From G963677085 sp963677085 (GTDB lineage Bacteria; Planctomycetota; Planctomycetia; Pirellulales; Thermoguttaceae): DNA of 64,000 nt. The position numbers and the translations under genes were made by a program. How positions within the stretch are numbered: position 1 is the first letter of the stretch; every line of letters starts with the position of its first letter. This document shows positions 34,854 to 44,426 of the stretch, piece after piece. The stretch spans positions 992,001 to 1,056,000 of the forward strand of contig CAXXFH010000004.1 of the NCBI GenBank assembly GCA_963677085.2, in the 5' to 3' direction. Under the pieces are notes generated by a model that saw only the letters and a program-made list of their open reading frames with translations, did no database searches and was not told where the DNA came from.

Positions 34854-35040
34854 GATGTACCTCCGGGATGAATGGCAGGGAAAGGGACGTCCGCCAATGG
34901 GACAGAGCTTTGCGGGGTGATTTTGTGGGTCAGGTTCGAGGTGGGGATTCAGGGGCAACATTTGACACTAGACAAGCCACGGCCGTGATTCTCGCACATT
35001 CCCGTAGCATGTCAAAAATTGACCTCGATTTTCCGCGTGT

Positions 35041-36018
35041 TCATTCAGGCAACCCGCCCAGCGGCAAACCGTCGTTACGGATGGCTGTAGATTGGTAGGT
35101 TTTTAGATCAACCGATTCGTTGACGAACCGAACCGAGCCGTCGCACATCGCGAAATTGCACCCGCCGACGTGAAAGCTGCCGAAGAGGTTCGACATTTGG
35201 GGGTACATGTCGGGTACTTCCGTATTGGGTTCCCCTCCGCTGCCCGGCACCGAGTTGATCTGCTGCACGGCGGCCGCCAGCGTGTAGGGATTGGGCGCTC
35301 CATCGAACCGAGCCCCGGACGCCCAACCGGCGTAACCAAAAGCACCGATGGCGCGGTGGACCGGCGTGGGGATATACTTCGTTTCGCCCAACAGGAAGAC
35401 GTGGGAAGAGCCGTCGGAAATGTGTGCAATGCGGGTTTTCGAATTGTGGTACAACGCGCCGTTGAAGAAAAACACTCGGGAACCGCTCCGGCACACGGCG
35501 TCGCCGAAGTCGCCGCCGCCTTGCACGCCGAGATAGTTGATGTTGTTTACGTCGGGCTGAGAACCCGGATCGGAGGGACACTGATAGAGACTCAGCGGCG
35601 TGTCCCAGACCTTATGATTGTTGCTCTCGGCGCTGCCTTGCGAGGGGCAGTTCGATGCCGAAGTGAAAGTCTGTTGGAAGTCGAAGCGCTCGTAGAGTGT
35701 CGTTTGCTCCAAATAGGGTAAAATCAACACGGACCACGGGGCGCCGTTGGTCGCACAACTCGAATCCTCGTGGCACCATCCCGAACCGGTAGGACGTTTG
35801 TCGGTAATATACCCCGACGCGAAGCTGCCGTGGGCACTATGGTAATTGTGCAGCGCCAGGCCAAGTTGCTTCATTTTGTTGGTGCATTGAAGCCGCCGAG
35901 CCGCCTCGCGAGCCGATTGTACGGCCGGCAACAACAAAGCAATCAGAATTCCAATGATGGCGATTACCACCAGAAGCTCTACCAAAGTAAACCCACGACG
36001 TTTTATGCTCTCGTCCAT
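35041..36018 (-). CDS. DUF1559 pilin-like protein
   Basis: 325 aa. A nine-residue basic leader (MDESIKRRG) precedes FTLVELLVVIAIIGIL, the prepilin cleavage site and helix, then ALLLPAVQSAREAARRLQCTN. The globular part contains WSVLILPYLEQTTLYERFDF, YQCPSDPG and the terminal FHVGGCNFAMCDGSVRFVNESVD of the family. Multiple Cys residues suggest disulphides outside the cell. It is downstream of two PEP-CTERM genes and upstream of the DapA-like gene on the same strand, in the same order seen in the 44-49 kb cassette. Confidence 0.95.
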   Translation of the reverse strand: MDESIKRRGFTLVELLVVIAIIGILIALLLPAVQSAREAARRLQCTNKMKQLGLALHNYHSAHGSFASGYITDKRPTGSGWCHEDSSCATNGAPWSVLILPYLEQTTLYERFDFQQTFTSASNCPSQGSAESNNHKVWDTPLSLYQCPSDPGSQPDVNNINYLGVQGGGDFGDAVCRSGSRVFFFNGALYHNSKTRIAHISDGSSHVFLLGETKYIPTPVHRAIGAFGYAGWASGARFDGAPNPYTLAAAVQQINSVPGSGGEPNTEVPDMYPQMSNLFGSFHVGGCNFAMCDGSVRFVNESVDLKTYQSTAIRNDGLPLGGLPE

Positions 36019-36085
36019 GTCGCCTGCCTGTTGTTAGCACTCAGACAGTTGTGAAATCAGTTCTAGCCGTCTGCCAAGGTAGTCT

Positions 36086-36958
36086 TCAACACCGTTTCCA
36101 GACCAGCAAGGAGCCTGCGGCCAGGAACAGTAGCAAAAGCGCAGGCGGTTCGGGGACAGCGGTAGCAGTAACCTCAAAATTGTCGAGGCCCAGGTAGGTG
36201 CCAGAAGTCCTATCGCCTGCAATTACACCGTAGAGCCCCACGCCATTGATGGTACCGGTTGTTGGTAGTGCCACCGAAGTGGTGCCAACCGTCATGGTAT
36301 TGCCAGGCACCGCGTCCGTGCCCAGCGTAAACGACAGGGTACGCCACTCGGTCGCCGAATCAATCACAAACGTTTTCATCGTATTCGTGCCATTGTTACT
36401 CTCAAGATGCCAAGTAACAGTAGTCGTACCATCACCACCGGCATCCGCAGCTTCATCCGCATTGGGGTTGCTCATGAGTTCAGTACTTACGTACCATGTG
36501 GAGTCGACTTGAAGGGCTACTTGACTTGTAGTTGCGTTCGTATACACACTCCACTGTTCCCAAGAGAACGTGATGTCGGTATAGTCTTCCAGTTCAACCG
36601 CCTCGCTGGCGTCAAAAGTTTTTCCCAATAGGCCTTGAACTGGAGGGACGTTTTCTGGTGTTGAGTCTATCGCTGACTTAAAGAGCACGCAGCCCTTGTT
36701 GGCAACAATAAGATCGCCAGAGCCTACCAAATAGCTATTTTTCATTTGCACACTATTGTCACTCGTCGTAGTGGCCGAACGATCAACGGTCCCGGCTCCA
36801 CTGTCATAGTAAGCAAACCAACCTTGCGCACTCATTGCCTGATCGCCCGCGCTGTAAAAATCTTCTAGAGCAAGAATCGTGTCGGCCGAGGCATTGCCTG
36901 CAATGCCCAGCGTGAAAAGGGTGGCGACCACCAAGGCGATAAGACGTGGTGAAAACAT
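36086..36958 (-). CDS. PEP-CTERM surface protein
   Basis: 290 aa with a signal peptide (1-25, cleavage ASA-D), a beta-rich Ser/Thr-rich middle region without a recognised enzyme motif, and the tail VPEPPALLLLFLAAGSLLVWKRC. The middle region (EDFYSAGDQAMSAQGWFAYYD at 32; GLDNFEVTATA before the tail) resembles carbohydrate-binding jelly-roll domains, but I cannot name one. It ends with Cys after the basic tail, which is unusual. It lies between a DUF4082-like PEP-CTERM gene and the DUF1559 gene. Confidence 0.88.
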   Translation of the reverse strand: MFSPRLIALVVATLFTLGIAGNASADTILALEDFYSAGDQAMSAQGWFAYYDSGAGTVDRSATTTSDNSVQMKNSYLVGSGDLIVANKGCVLFKSAIDSTPENVPPVQGLLGKTFDASEAVELEDYTDITFSWEQWSVYTNATTSQVALQVDSTWYVSTELMSNPNADEAADAGGDGTTTVTWHLESNNGTNTMKTFVIDSATEWRTLSFTLGTDAVPGNTMTVGTTSVALPTTGTINGVGLYGVIAGDRTSGTYLGLDNFEVTATAVPEPPALLLLFLAAGSLLVWKRC

Positions 36959-37061
36959 GAGAGTCTCATTCCTGAAAAAAGGACTTACATCGACGTCAGC
37001 CGCCGTTGCTAGCTGATGATTATTGTTGCTCTGCGAGAGGCGACCATTTCAAAACACTTTC

Positions 37062-37739
37062 TCAACGCGACCGACGGCGCCGCACGAGCACGACCAGGGC
37101 CACCGCCCCCATGCTAAGCAGCAGGCTGAACGTGCCCGGCTCCGGCACGAACTGGAAGTTGGGGCCGAGGTAACCGACTGTCCGAGGGCCCACCTGGTCG
37201 GGATAGGACAGTCCGCTGCCATATATATAACGGGGAGCACTGTAGGCGATCTCACTGGCAACCGTCTGGGAGGCGGTCCCGTTGGATTGTACCCACGCGT
37301 CATTATGCACACTAGAAAAGTACGCACCAATCCGATAATTGGTGTTGGCGCTCAATTCCACGGTGGAGGAGAGTTCCACGAACCGGAACTGGCCGGCACC
37401 GGCGATCGTCGGTCCCTCGAGCGAAGAGGTGGTCGTCACCGTGACAGTGACCAAAGCAGTGGAATTGCCCACCTCCCAAATACCCACATCGTGGGACTCG
37501 CTCAATCCGTCGGCGCCGTAGTCGAAGAACCCCAGCTTGGTGACGGTAATCGGGTCAGTTCCAACGGTGAACTCGTACCCCGCGGTGACGCCCTTATACT
37601 GCGTCGTATACCCCATGTTCCCCGACCAGTCCTGAATGGCCATCGTCTCCGCGCTGGCGTGTTGCCCAGCCATCGTGCAACCGATGCCCACCAAGAACGC
37701 CGCAAGGCACGCCATTCGCTTTCCCGTGATTCGACTCAT
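37062..37739 (-). CDS. DUF4082-like PEP-CTERM surface protein
   Basis: 225 aa. The signal peptide (1-30, ASA-E) is followed by a domain reading GYEFTVGTDPITVTKLGFFDYGADGLSESHDVGIWE, the typical opening of DUF4082 modules, which are found in secreted carbohydrate-related proteins. NTNYRIGAYF lies near residue 133. The tail is VPEPGTFSLLLSMGAVALVVLVRRRRSR. It is the first surface gene after the sigma-FecR pair, only 39 bp downstream of the FecR stop, so it is likely part of the same transcript. Confidence 0.9.
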   Translation of the reverse strand: MSRITGKRMACLAAFLVGIGCTMAGQHASAETMAIQDWSGNMGYTTQYKGVTAGYEFTVGTDPITVTKLGFFDYGADGLSESHDVGIWEVGNSTALVTVTVTTTSSLEGPTIAGAGQFRFVELSSTVELSANTNYRIGAYFSSVHNDAWVQSNGTASQTVASEIAYSAPRYIYGSGLSYPDQVGPRTVGYLGPNFQFVPEPGTFSLLLSMGAVALVVLVRRRRSR

Positions 37740-37778
37740 CGTAGATTTCCTTTTCCAAAAGTAATCGTTCCCAGATTC

Positions 37779-39410
37779 TCAGGGGTTCCCTGGAGACGGT
37801 TCGACAGCACAACGCACATTGTCCCACTGGTAAGCGTCTCGCAACGACCGCGGCTCGGGATCGGACGCCATCAACCGAACGAACAGTTCCTCGCCGATCA
37901 TTTCCGGGGTGATAGTCAAGGTAGCCGTTAGCGTTTTCCAGCCGTCTTTAACGAGCATCTCCGGCCACGTGCCGGGAGTGCCGACGACTTGGCCCGGCTG
38001 CATCGCTGCGACGCCCGTAGCGAACGCGACGCTAACCGCCGCGCCCTCGCATGGACCGTCGCGTGGTCCCATGTAGTAGCTTTTGGCCGACACGTCGGCC
38101 GACAGACGCAACCGCTGACCGACGTCCTCCTGTTCGACAATGCCCAGCGACTGGAAGACCCAGCCTTCATGAAACTCCGGGTAGTTTTTGTCGAGGCATA
38201 GCCACATAAGCTGGTTGCCATCGGTTGCCGGAGGAATAATCGGCTTCTCGCCGTTGTCGGAAATGGCGTATTGACCTTGGCAGCTATAGCCGCCGGGTAC
38301 CCCCACGTGCGGAAAGTCCGACGTGCGCCAACCAAACACCGGAACACCCAACTCCCGGCCACCGGCGCTAAACTTCGGATGCCGGCGGATGTCGGGCCGC
38401 TCGAAGCTCGGGTTTTTCAGCACCAGCGGATGCGTAACTCCCTGCTTGGCTTTCTCCGGCACCATGCGAACGAACTGCCGGATTGTATTCTTCGGTGCCG
38501 CTTCAAACGTGCTGCTGCCGGGGGCAACGCGGACGGCTTCGTTGGCCATCACAATCCGGCGAGCCGGTTGAACATCCTGGCCGTCGGCTGTCTGGTTAAG
38601 TTCGACCGACACCATGCCTTCGAAGACGCGGACACTGACCTGCCCTTCGGCGTCGACCGCCACACCAAACTCGGTTCCCAGGTCGACGATCTTGGTCGTG
38701 GCGGCCGTGACCGTAAACCCAATTGCGCGGCTAGGCACGTGAGCAACGAGACCGCCGCTCGCCAGATGGGTTTCTGCCTTGGAGGTAATACCGAGAGTTG
38801 CAGGGCCTTCAAGCACTACCGCGGCACCATCTTTGAAGGTGATCTCCGCCAAACCGGCCTTCAGCTTAACGTATTGCCCTTCGTACAAATGGGCACCCAA
38901 CAGCAAGGCAGGTTCGCTTTCCCATTGGGCGTCCTGCATTTGGGTCAAACGTGCTACATAAGGTTTTGCGACGACAGGCAGTACCGTGTTGGCCTGTTCC
39001 TTCCGCTGAAACCTGGGAGCAGCGACAATCGCCAAACCTACCAGCAGAGCGCCAACGACACCGACCGCTGCAAGGAGTGATACGACCGGCATCCTCCGCA
39101 CGGCTTGCAAGCCCCTCTGCCATGCCGTCGTCCAACGCCCTCTCGCCGTCACAGAAGGGGACGGCGGCAGATCAGACACGCCAGCGGTCATGCTGTCGAC
39201 CAACCGATCGACCAACGGGCCAACATTCAAGCCCTGCTCGCAACGCTCCAACAGAGCGTGCTGATGCATGTAGCGTACGTAAAGCCAGGCAGCCTCCTCG
39301 TTGTCGACAACCAATTGCTGCAACCGCTGTGTCTCGGCCGGTGCCAAACGCTCTTCGCAATGCGCTTCCAGCAGCGCAAGCATTTCGTCGCTTCGTTCGC
39401 TGCTGCTCAT
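37779..39410 (-). CDS. FecR-domain membrane anti-sigma/sensor protein
   Basis: 543 aa from ATG 39410, overlapping the sigma-factor stop as ATGA. An N-terminal helical anti-sigma-like part (MLALLEAHCEERLAPAETQRLQQLVVD) is followed by a membrane span (about 108-131). The FecR core includes GQYVKLKAGLAEITFKDGAAVVLEGPA and TKIVDLGTEFGVAVD. The C-terminal half (from about 325) begins NPSFERPDIRR, a galactose-binding-like module of the kind that binds carbohydrate. It should sense a ligand outside the membrane and control the ECF factor next to it. The upstream in-frame start at 39446 is less likely because of overlap. Confidence 0.92.
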   Translation of the reverse strand: MSSSERSDEMLALLEAHCEERLAPAETQRLQQLVVDNEEAAWLYVRYMHQHALLERCEQGLNVGPLVDRLVDSMTAGVSDLPPSPSVTARGRWTTAWQRGLQAVRRMPVVSLLAAVGVVGALLVGLAIVAAPRFQRKEQANTVLPVVAKPYVARLTQMQDAQWESEPALLLGAHLYEGQYVKLKAGLAEITFKDGAAVVLEGPATLGITSKAETHLASGGLVAHVPSRAIGFTVTAATTKIVDLGTEFGVAVDAEGQVSVRVFEGMVSVELNQTADGQDVQPARRIVMANEAVRVAPGSSTFEAAPKNTIRQFVRMVPEKAKQGVTHPLVLKNPSFERPDIRRHPKFSAGGRELGVPVFGWRTSDFPHVGVPGGYSCQGQYAISDNGEKPIIPPATDGNQLMWLCLDKNYPEFHEGWVFQSLGIVEQEDVGQRLRLSADVSAKSYYMGPRDGPCEGAAVSVAFATGVAAMQPGQVVGTPGTWPEMLVKDGWKTLTATLTITPEMIGEELFVRLMASDPEPRSLRDAYQWDNVRCAVEPSPGNP

Positions 39411-39940
39411 ACCCGCTCCTGGGCTGAAAGTCTTCGTTCGACACACTCGAACAACGTGCGGCGGATTCGGGCTAACGACTTGTAGACAGCATCGATCGAT
39501 CGGCCAACCGCTTCGGCGACCGATTGGGTAGTGGCCCCCTCTACATAGCGACGTTGGATCAGGTCGCGATCACGCTGCCGCAGCTTGTCGATACAGTTGT
39601 CCAACGCTTGGCGACGCTCGTCGAGCAGTTCGCCCTGTTGATTGACCCGCTCAATGACGGTGTCGATGAATTCGCCGTTGAAGACAAGCCGGTCGCGCTG
39701 CCGTGTTTGGCGATAACGCAACACTTCGAGGCGAGCAATTGCACAGCTCCAGGCCCGAAAATTCTTGACGTCGGGAAATTCGTCGACCTTGCGCCACAAT
39801 GTGGCATTGGTTTCTTGAAGGACTTCTTCGGCGTCTGCCCGTTGCGGGACCAGTAACCGGATGAAGGCGTACAACTGCGGCTGATGCCCGGTGAGCACCC
39901 GCACGAATTGATCGACTTCTTGGCCGCATTCACTTTTCAT
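39407..39940 (-). CDS. ECF sigma factor, Rhodopirellula/Verrucomicrobium type
   Basis: 177 aa from ATG 39940. Region 2 reads LYAFIRLLVPQRADAEEVLQETNATLWRKVDEF, and region 4 reads RRYVEGATTQSVAEAVGRSIDAVYKSLARIRRTLFECV. The family is the planctomycete/verrucomicrobial group commonly paired with FecR proteins. The stop overlaps the FecR start (ATGA), so the two are made together. Probable targets are the PEP-CTERM, DUF1559 and catabolic genes that follow on the same strand. In-frame upstream codons to 40102 lack a convincing start. Confidence 0.93.
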   Translation of the reverse strand: MKSECGQEVDQFVRVLTGHQPQLYAFIRLLVPQRADAEEVLQETNATLWRKVDEFPDVKNFRAWSCAIARLEVLRYRQTRQRDRLVFNGEFIDTVIERVNQQGELLDERRQALDNCIDKLRQRDRDLIQRRYVEGATTQSVAEAVGRSIDAVYKSLARIRRTLFECVERRLSAQERV

Positions 39941-40940
39941 GATTGGTTTGGCAGAGGGCGGGCCAGACACCAAGTCGCACACCGTCGCAGTGGACTTCTC
40001 CCTTCTATATGCACACACTCGGCAACGAAATTGGAGGGCAAATTTCGTCGAGAAGTCGAAAATCCTCTGGATTTCCTCGAAATATCCACGAGCAAATCCC
40101 ACCTACAGGGTACAAGATCGTACCCTGACACTACCAAAGAGTGGCTTCAACATGCTTGTCGAGGGTCTGCCCTTCCGCAAGGGTCGACTCTAGGTCCAGC
40201 TTGCAGCCCTTTGCGGCCTCGCAGTTGGACTCGATGTCGGACCTTATCGAAGTTGAAAGCGCAGGGTTGGCAAAGGAAATCGCTCAACCTTTGAGCCGCT
40301 CGTCGATCTCCCGAATCTCACGTTCGATCGCCTTGCTGCGGTCGGGTTACCGTTGGAGTGCCCGTTCGGCGCCGCAGTCGCGGTGCTCAGATAAGCGGAG
40401 GCCCCGAGGGCGAAATTCCGGTTAACGGCGGCAACTTGCCGGAACTGCCGCTTGACATCGGGTCGTACGGCGTACGCCAATTAGGGCGTCAGAGCCGACG
40501 CGTAGCGTGTCACCGTTCGCCGGTCGATCTCTTCCGTCGACCAACTCCTGGTGCCCGGAGGTGCGAAAGTCTATTGGATCCTGCATTGCTTGTGGAACGA
40601 GGGCGACCAACGGGAGCCCGGATTGCGGGGGCAGAACGCAACGAAGTGTTCCACAATCAACCTCGGAATCAATAAAAGTCGCTCGTCGATCGTCCGTGCC
40701 AGTGCTAACGCAGACAGCAGATCTCCATCGACACGCCCGATAGAAAACCGCAGGACACCCAAAGCTCCTTCGCCACACAACCGGCGGGCACCTGCCCCAG
40801 CCAATGAACGATGGCCGCTTGCCCCAAACCGCCTAGCACATCGATCGCCTGAAGAAGGAGAAATGTCTGGCGAAGATCAACATATACGATTGAGTCTCAC
40901 GACTTCAGAAACCGGTGGAACAGCACGCCGCAGGTGTGTT
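39941..40940. other. Gene-free 1-kb stretch upstream of sigma-FecR cassette
   Basis: No intact gene seen. It holds copy B of the dispersed repeat (40579-40675). On the minus strand around 40290-40330 a short helical stretch (AIEREIREIDERLKG) hints at an eroded reading frame. The promoter of the sigma factor at 39940 should lie here but no clear box stands out. Confidence 0.45.
40579..40675. repeat. Dispersed repeat of about 100 bp, copy B
   Basis: Closely similar to 8581-8678 (see copy A): same order TCCTGCATTGCTTG, GGAACGAGGGCGACCA, CGGGAGCCCGG, AAGTGTTCCACAATCAA, AATCAATAA. Differences are scattered single bases, so the copies are not recent. Confidence 0.8.
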
Positions 40941-43900
40941 CTACTTCGCGATCTGGATCGTCACCGGCCCCAGCAGGCCCGAGCAGCGTAACGGCGACTC
41001 AGGGGTGAACGAATGGTAAGTCGTCCAGGTATGTAATGTCGAATTGGGTACGCGGCCTTCGCCAATCAGGCGATTCGCCCAGGTGTTGGCCACCTGGATC
41101 TCCAACTCGTTGCGACCGGGCTGGAGCGTCTTGGAGATGTCCAGGCAATACGGCGTCGTCCAAGCAACGCCACAGTCCTTGCCGTTGAGTTTGATGCCCG
41201 CAATCACGGCCACGTCGCCCAAGTCGAGGCGAGCGGTTTTTGGCAGAGGCGTTTTCCAGTCGAACGTCGTACGATAGACGGCCGTGCCGGAATAATACTT
41301 GATACCCGGCTCGGATCGCTTGCTCCAATCGTCCAACGTGGCAAAGGTCACCGACTCGGGTGCACCCCAGCCGGGCGTGAAGGAAACGATCCATGGGCCT
41401 TTGACTGTCAATTCTGCGTGGAACGACGGCTCGTTGTTGGTCGCCGTTGCAGCCGCATCGGTGGCGATTGGTTTTCGGAAGACCACGAATGCCGAGCCGG
41501 CTCGGGCGAAATGGAGCGGCAGCAGCGTTCGCCCATCCTCCTGCCGGAAGGCGACTGCATCGCGCATCCGGCCGGTGATCGGGTCCCAGATCTCGGGCAT
41601 CTTGCCGCTGACACGAAAGCTCGCCTCCAGGTCGATGGCACCGTGTGTTTGGTTCGAGAGGAAATAGATCTCCGCGTCACCATCGCGGCGGTGAATATAG
41701 CGCACGTCGGCGTTTCCGCCTTTCGTTTCATAGGAAAAATCCGGTGGGATCGACAGTCGCTTTAGTGCCTCCTTTAGCGTCATGCCGCACAGCACGCGTC
41801 CCTTCCCGTAGGCGTGTTCGCGAACCTTCTTCCCGTCGCAGTTGCCCCACAACTCGTCGGCGATCTGCCGGATCTCGTCATCACACGCCGGATAGCCGGA
41901 GAGACTGACGCTGGCGTCAGGCCTTGGTCCCAACACCGTCGCGCCCTTTGCGACCAGCGTCTTGACCTTTCTCAGCAGTTCCGGTGTTACACGATCAGAC
42001 TTGTAGAGCGAGATCAGCCGGTAAACAGAGCCGTCCGGAGCGGACACCGAGCCATCCGGTCGGACATCCAGATCGCGGATCAGAAAGTTTGCCGGCAACA
42101 GATCATACTCATAACCAGAGGGTAGCCCATCCAACGCGTCCGTGTAGCCGGAACCGCGTTCTCGCTTCTTGTATATCTTGACCAACGGCCCCAACGTTTC
42201 CTCACCGTAGCAGGCAAGCACGTCCGCCACGGCACGCCCCCTTTGCAGCAGGTACTGGCAACGGGAGAGATAGGTGATCCAGTCCTTCCCCATCGGCCAC
42301 CACGTCTGCCCCCGGCTGAACGTTGCCCCGTACGACCAGAACGCGGGCCCCGGATAGAGCCGGTCGGGATCCGGATTGTGCGCGTACGTGTGAAAAACGA
42401 TCCGGCTGATGCCGAGTGAGAAGAACGTGTCCTCCGACCCCTTGAAGGTTCGGGGAGAAACATCCCACGACGCCCGCGAGGTGTGAGCCTCCATCGCCAC
42501 CAGCGGATTGCCCGTCAGGTGTGCCGCCGAGACCGCCTCGCGCATCGGGCGTCCGCCCTCAGTCATCGGAATGTCCACGTGGAGGTAATGTTCCACCGCG
42601 TCTGCCACCATCGTCCCGGCCCCACTGCCACCGCAGGACTCGGCGTAGAACTCAAGCCCGTTCTCATGGGCCCGGCGACGGATGACATCGAAAAAGTTTG
42701 CCATTAGCAGGTCGTTGCAGGTTTGCCGCGCGTCCCGGAGATACCGCTCAGTAAGATCGCGGTTTCCGACGATGTAGCCGGCATAGGCCGGAAGCCACGG
42801 CTTCACGTCGTAACCCCGGCGGTTCCTAAATTCCTCGGGGAATTTGTGAGTCCAGTTCTGCGTCTCGGCCTCCCAACTATCGAGCAGAATACCTTTTACC
42901 GCTTTGGAGCCACAGGTGCGGGCCTCATTGAGGATCAGTCCCATATACTGATCGAAATGGAACGAGGCCACCTCCGCGTCGAACTTGTCGCATTCGAGGC
43001 CGGAACCCTCACTAGGTGCAGGCATGTTGCGACGCGTCTTGTTCCGATAACCGATCCGCAGAACCGTCCAGTCGCCGGGGGGCGCCGTCCACACGAGATC
43101 GCACTTGGCGTCTTTCTTGTCGGTCAGGTCGATCAGCGTTTTCGGGTCGATCACCGCATCCGGCTCTTCGGGGAGGGCTGGTTCGTCTACGAACGTGCGC
43201 CCGCACCGCCCCGTCTTGCCCGCCAATCCCGAAATCGCGGGATGGCCGGAGAACTGCACGCGGCTCAGGCGGACTTGGTGACGATCCGGCCACACAAGGC
43301 GGAAAAACCTGGCGGTCGTCGCCGGCACTGCGTGCTCGACGTCGTCCAGTTCGCAATTGTAGAAGCAAGCGTAGGACGCCAACTGCACCACCGCCCTGAA
43401 ATTCTTCCCGTCATCGCTGGCCTCCACCACCGGGCGCTGCGCATCGGGTTCGATGCACCCGAACGACGCGATTGTCACGCACCGAACCGTCACGGGTTCG
43501 AAGAACTCGAACTGGATCCAGTCGGTGCGCGGCTCCTTTGCCTCGACCGCGATCATGTCCGCCTCTTTGTTTTTCCGGTACAGATTGCGGCTTACCTCCT
43601 TGCGGTTCAGTAGCGCGAGCCGGTCGCAGGGAAACGACGCGGTCACCCTCGGATCCGGCAACGGCTTAGCCTCACGAACCGCAGGCGGCGTTGGGAAGGC
43701 CAGAATCGCGATGTCGCGGTAGAAGCGGTTACCTTTCTCCGGCCAACTCGGCGGGCTCGGCAACGTCACGGTCTGACCGCCTGAAACGCGCTTCTCCTGC
43801 GACTCCACCAGAAACATCGCCCGATCTGGCGTAATCCACGGGCCGCCCGCCCCGCTCCACCCCGGCGCGTTCTGTGCGGTCAGTTCGAGCCCCAGCCGAT

Positions 43901-44318
43901 CGCACTCCGCGACCGCGTGGCGTACCGCGTCTTTCCACTTGGGCGAAAGGCAGGGCGTCTCGTTGGCCGGCGTCGGCCCACGCCCCGCCATGAACATTTG
44001 AACCCCGCCCACGCCGATTGCTTTGAGAGCCTCCAACTCCGCCGTGACGGTGTTCGTGTTCACCCGACCGTCGACCCAGTGCCACCACGTCTGCGGCTTG
44101 GCCGAATCGGGCGGCGTGACGAAACCGCTATCCAGTTCGTCGGTCGCGAATACCTTGCCGAGACAACACACGACAAAAAAGGTAGCCAAAAACAGTCGTC
44201 TACTGGCTGAAGAACGGCACGATGTCAACCGGATGATTGTCTGCCATGTCTGGAAGTATCTGTTGACGCAGGCTGCCAGTCTTTTCGATTTCATTTGCTG
44301 TTCGTTGTTGGAGGTCAT
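40941..44318 (-). CDS. Glycoside hydrolase family 106-like protein (alpha-L-rhamnosidase)
   Basis: At 1125 aa this is the largest gene. After a long n-region a signal segment (about 41-59, RRLFLATFFVVCCLGKVFA) precedes the family's opening GFVTPPDSAKPQTWWHWVDGRVNTNTVTAELEALKAIGVGGVQMF. The mid-part has a TIM-barrel with GILLDSWEAETQNWTHKFPEEFRNRRGYD, EFYAESCGG and HTYAHNPD. The end is a galactose-binding-like domain (GTAVYRTTFDWKTP, LDLGDVAVIAGIKLNGKDCGVAWT). GH106 enzymes remove terminal alpha-L-rhamnose, for instance from pectin or rhamnogalacturonan. It follows a sigma-FecR-PEP-CTERM-DUF1559 set on the same strand. The 40-residue n-region before the signal makes the start codon uncertain. 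Confidence 0.9.
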   Translation of the reverse strand: MTSNNEQQMKSKRLAACVNRYFQTWQTIIRLTSCRSSASRRLFLATFFVVCCLGKVFATDELDSGFVTPPDSAKPQTWWHWVDGRVNTNTVTAELEALKAIGVGGVQMFMAGRGPTPANETPCLSPKWKDAVRHAVAECDRLGLELTAQNAPGWSGAGGPWITPDRAMFLVESQEKRVSGGQTVTLPSPPSWPEKGNRFYRDIAILAFPTPPAVREAKPLPDPRVTASFPCDRLALLNRKEVSRNLYRKNKEADMIAVEAKEPRTDWIQFEFFEPVTVRCVTIASFGCIEPDAQRPVVEASDDGKNFRAVVQLASYACFYNCELDDVEHAVPATTARFFRLVWPDRHQVRLSRVQFSGHPAISGLAGKTGRCGRTFVDEPALPEEPDAVIDPKTLIDLTDKKDAKCDLVWTAPPGDWTVLRIGYRNKTRRNMPAPSEGSGLECDKFDAEVASFHFDQYMGLILNEARTCGSKAVKGILLDSWEAETQNWTHKFPEEFRNRRGYDVKPWLPAYAGYIVGNRDLTERYLRDARQTCNDLLMANFFDVIRRRAHENGLEFYAESCGGSGAGTMVADAVEHYLHVDIPMTEGGRPMREAVSAAHLTGNPLVAMEAHTSRASWDVSPRTFKGSEDTFFSLGISRIVFHTYAHNPDPDRLYPGPAFWSYGATFSRGQTWWPMGKDWITYLSRCQYLLQRGRAVADVLACYGEETLGPLVKIYKKRERGSGYTDALDGLPSGYEYDLLPANFLIRDLDVRPDGSVSAPDGSVYRLISLYKSDRVTPELLRKVKTLVAKGATVLGPRPDASVSLSGYPACDDEIRQIADELWGNCDGKKVREHAYGKGRVLCGMTLKEALKRLSIPPDFSYETKGGNADVRYIHRRDGDAEIYFLSNQTHGAIDLEASFRVSGKMPEIWDPITGRMRDAVAFRQEDGRTLLPLHFARAGSAFVVFRKPIATDAAATATNNEPSFHAELTVKGPWIVSFTPGWGAPESVTFATLDDWSKRSEPGIKYYSGTAVYRTTFDWKTPLPKTARLDLGDVAVIAGIKLNGKDCGVAWTTPYCLDISKTLQPGRNELEIQVANTWANRLIGEGRVPNSTLHTWTTYHSFTPESPLRCSGLLGPVTIQIAK

Positions 44319-44426
44319 GGCGGATAATCAATGCTAAAATGATGGAACGTTTTCATAGAGGCAACATGCCGTGTCACAAAACAGGTCTCACACAGCATGA
44401 CTCGTGTAGCGATTCTCATATAGTCT

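Noticed and set aside
38271..39080. 269-codon plus-strand frame over the FecR gene
   Set aside because: Antisense shadow of a gene with clear FecR domain and ATGA coupling to the sigma factor.
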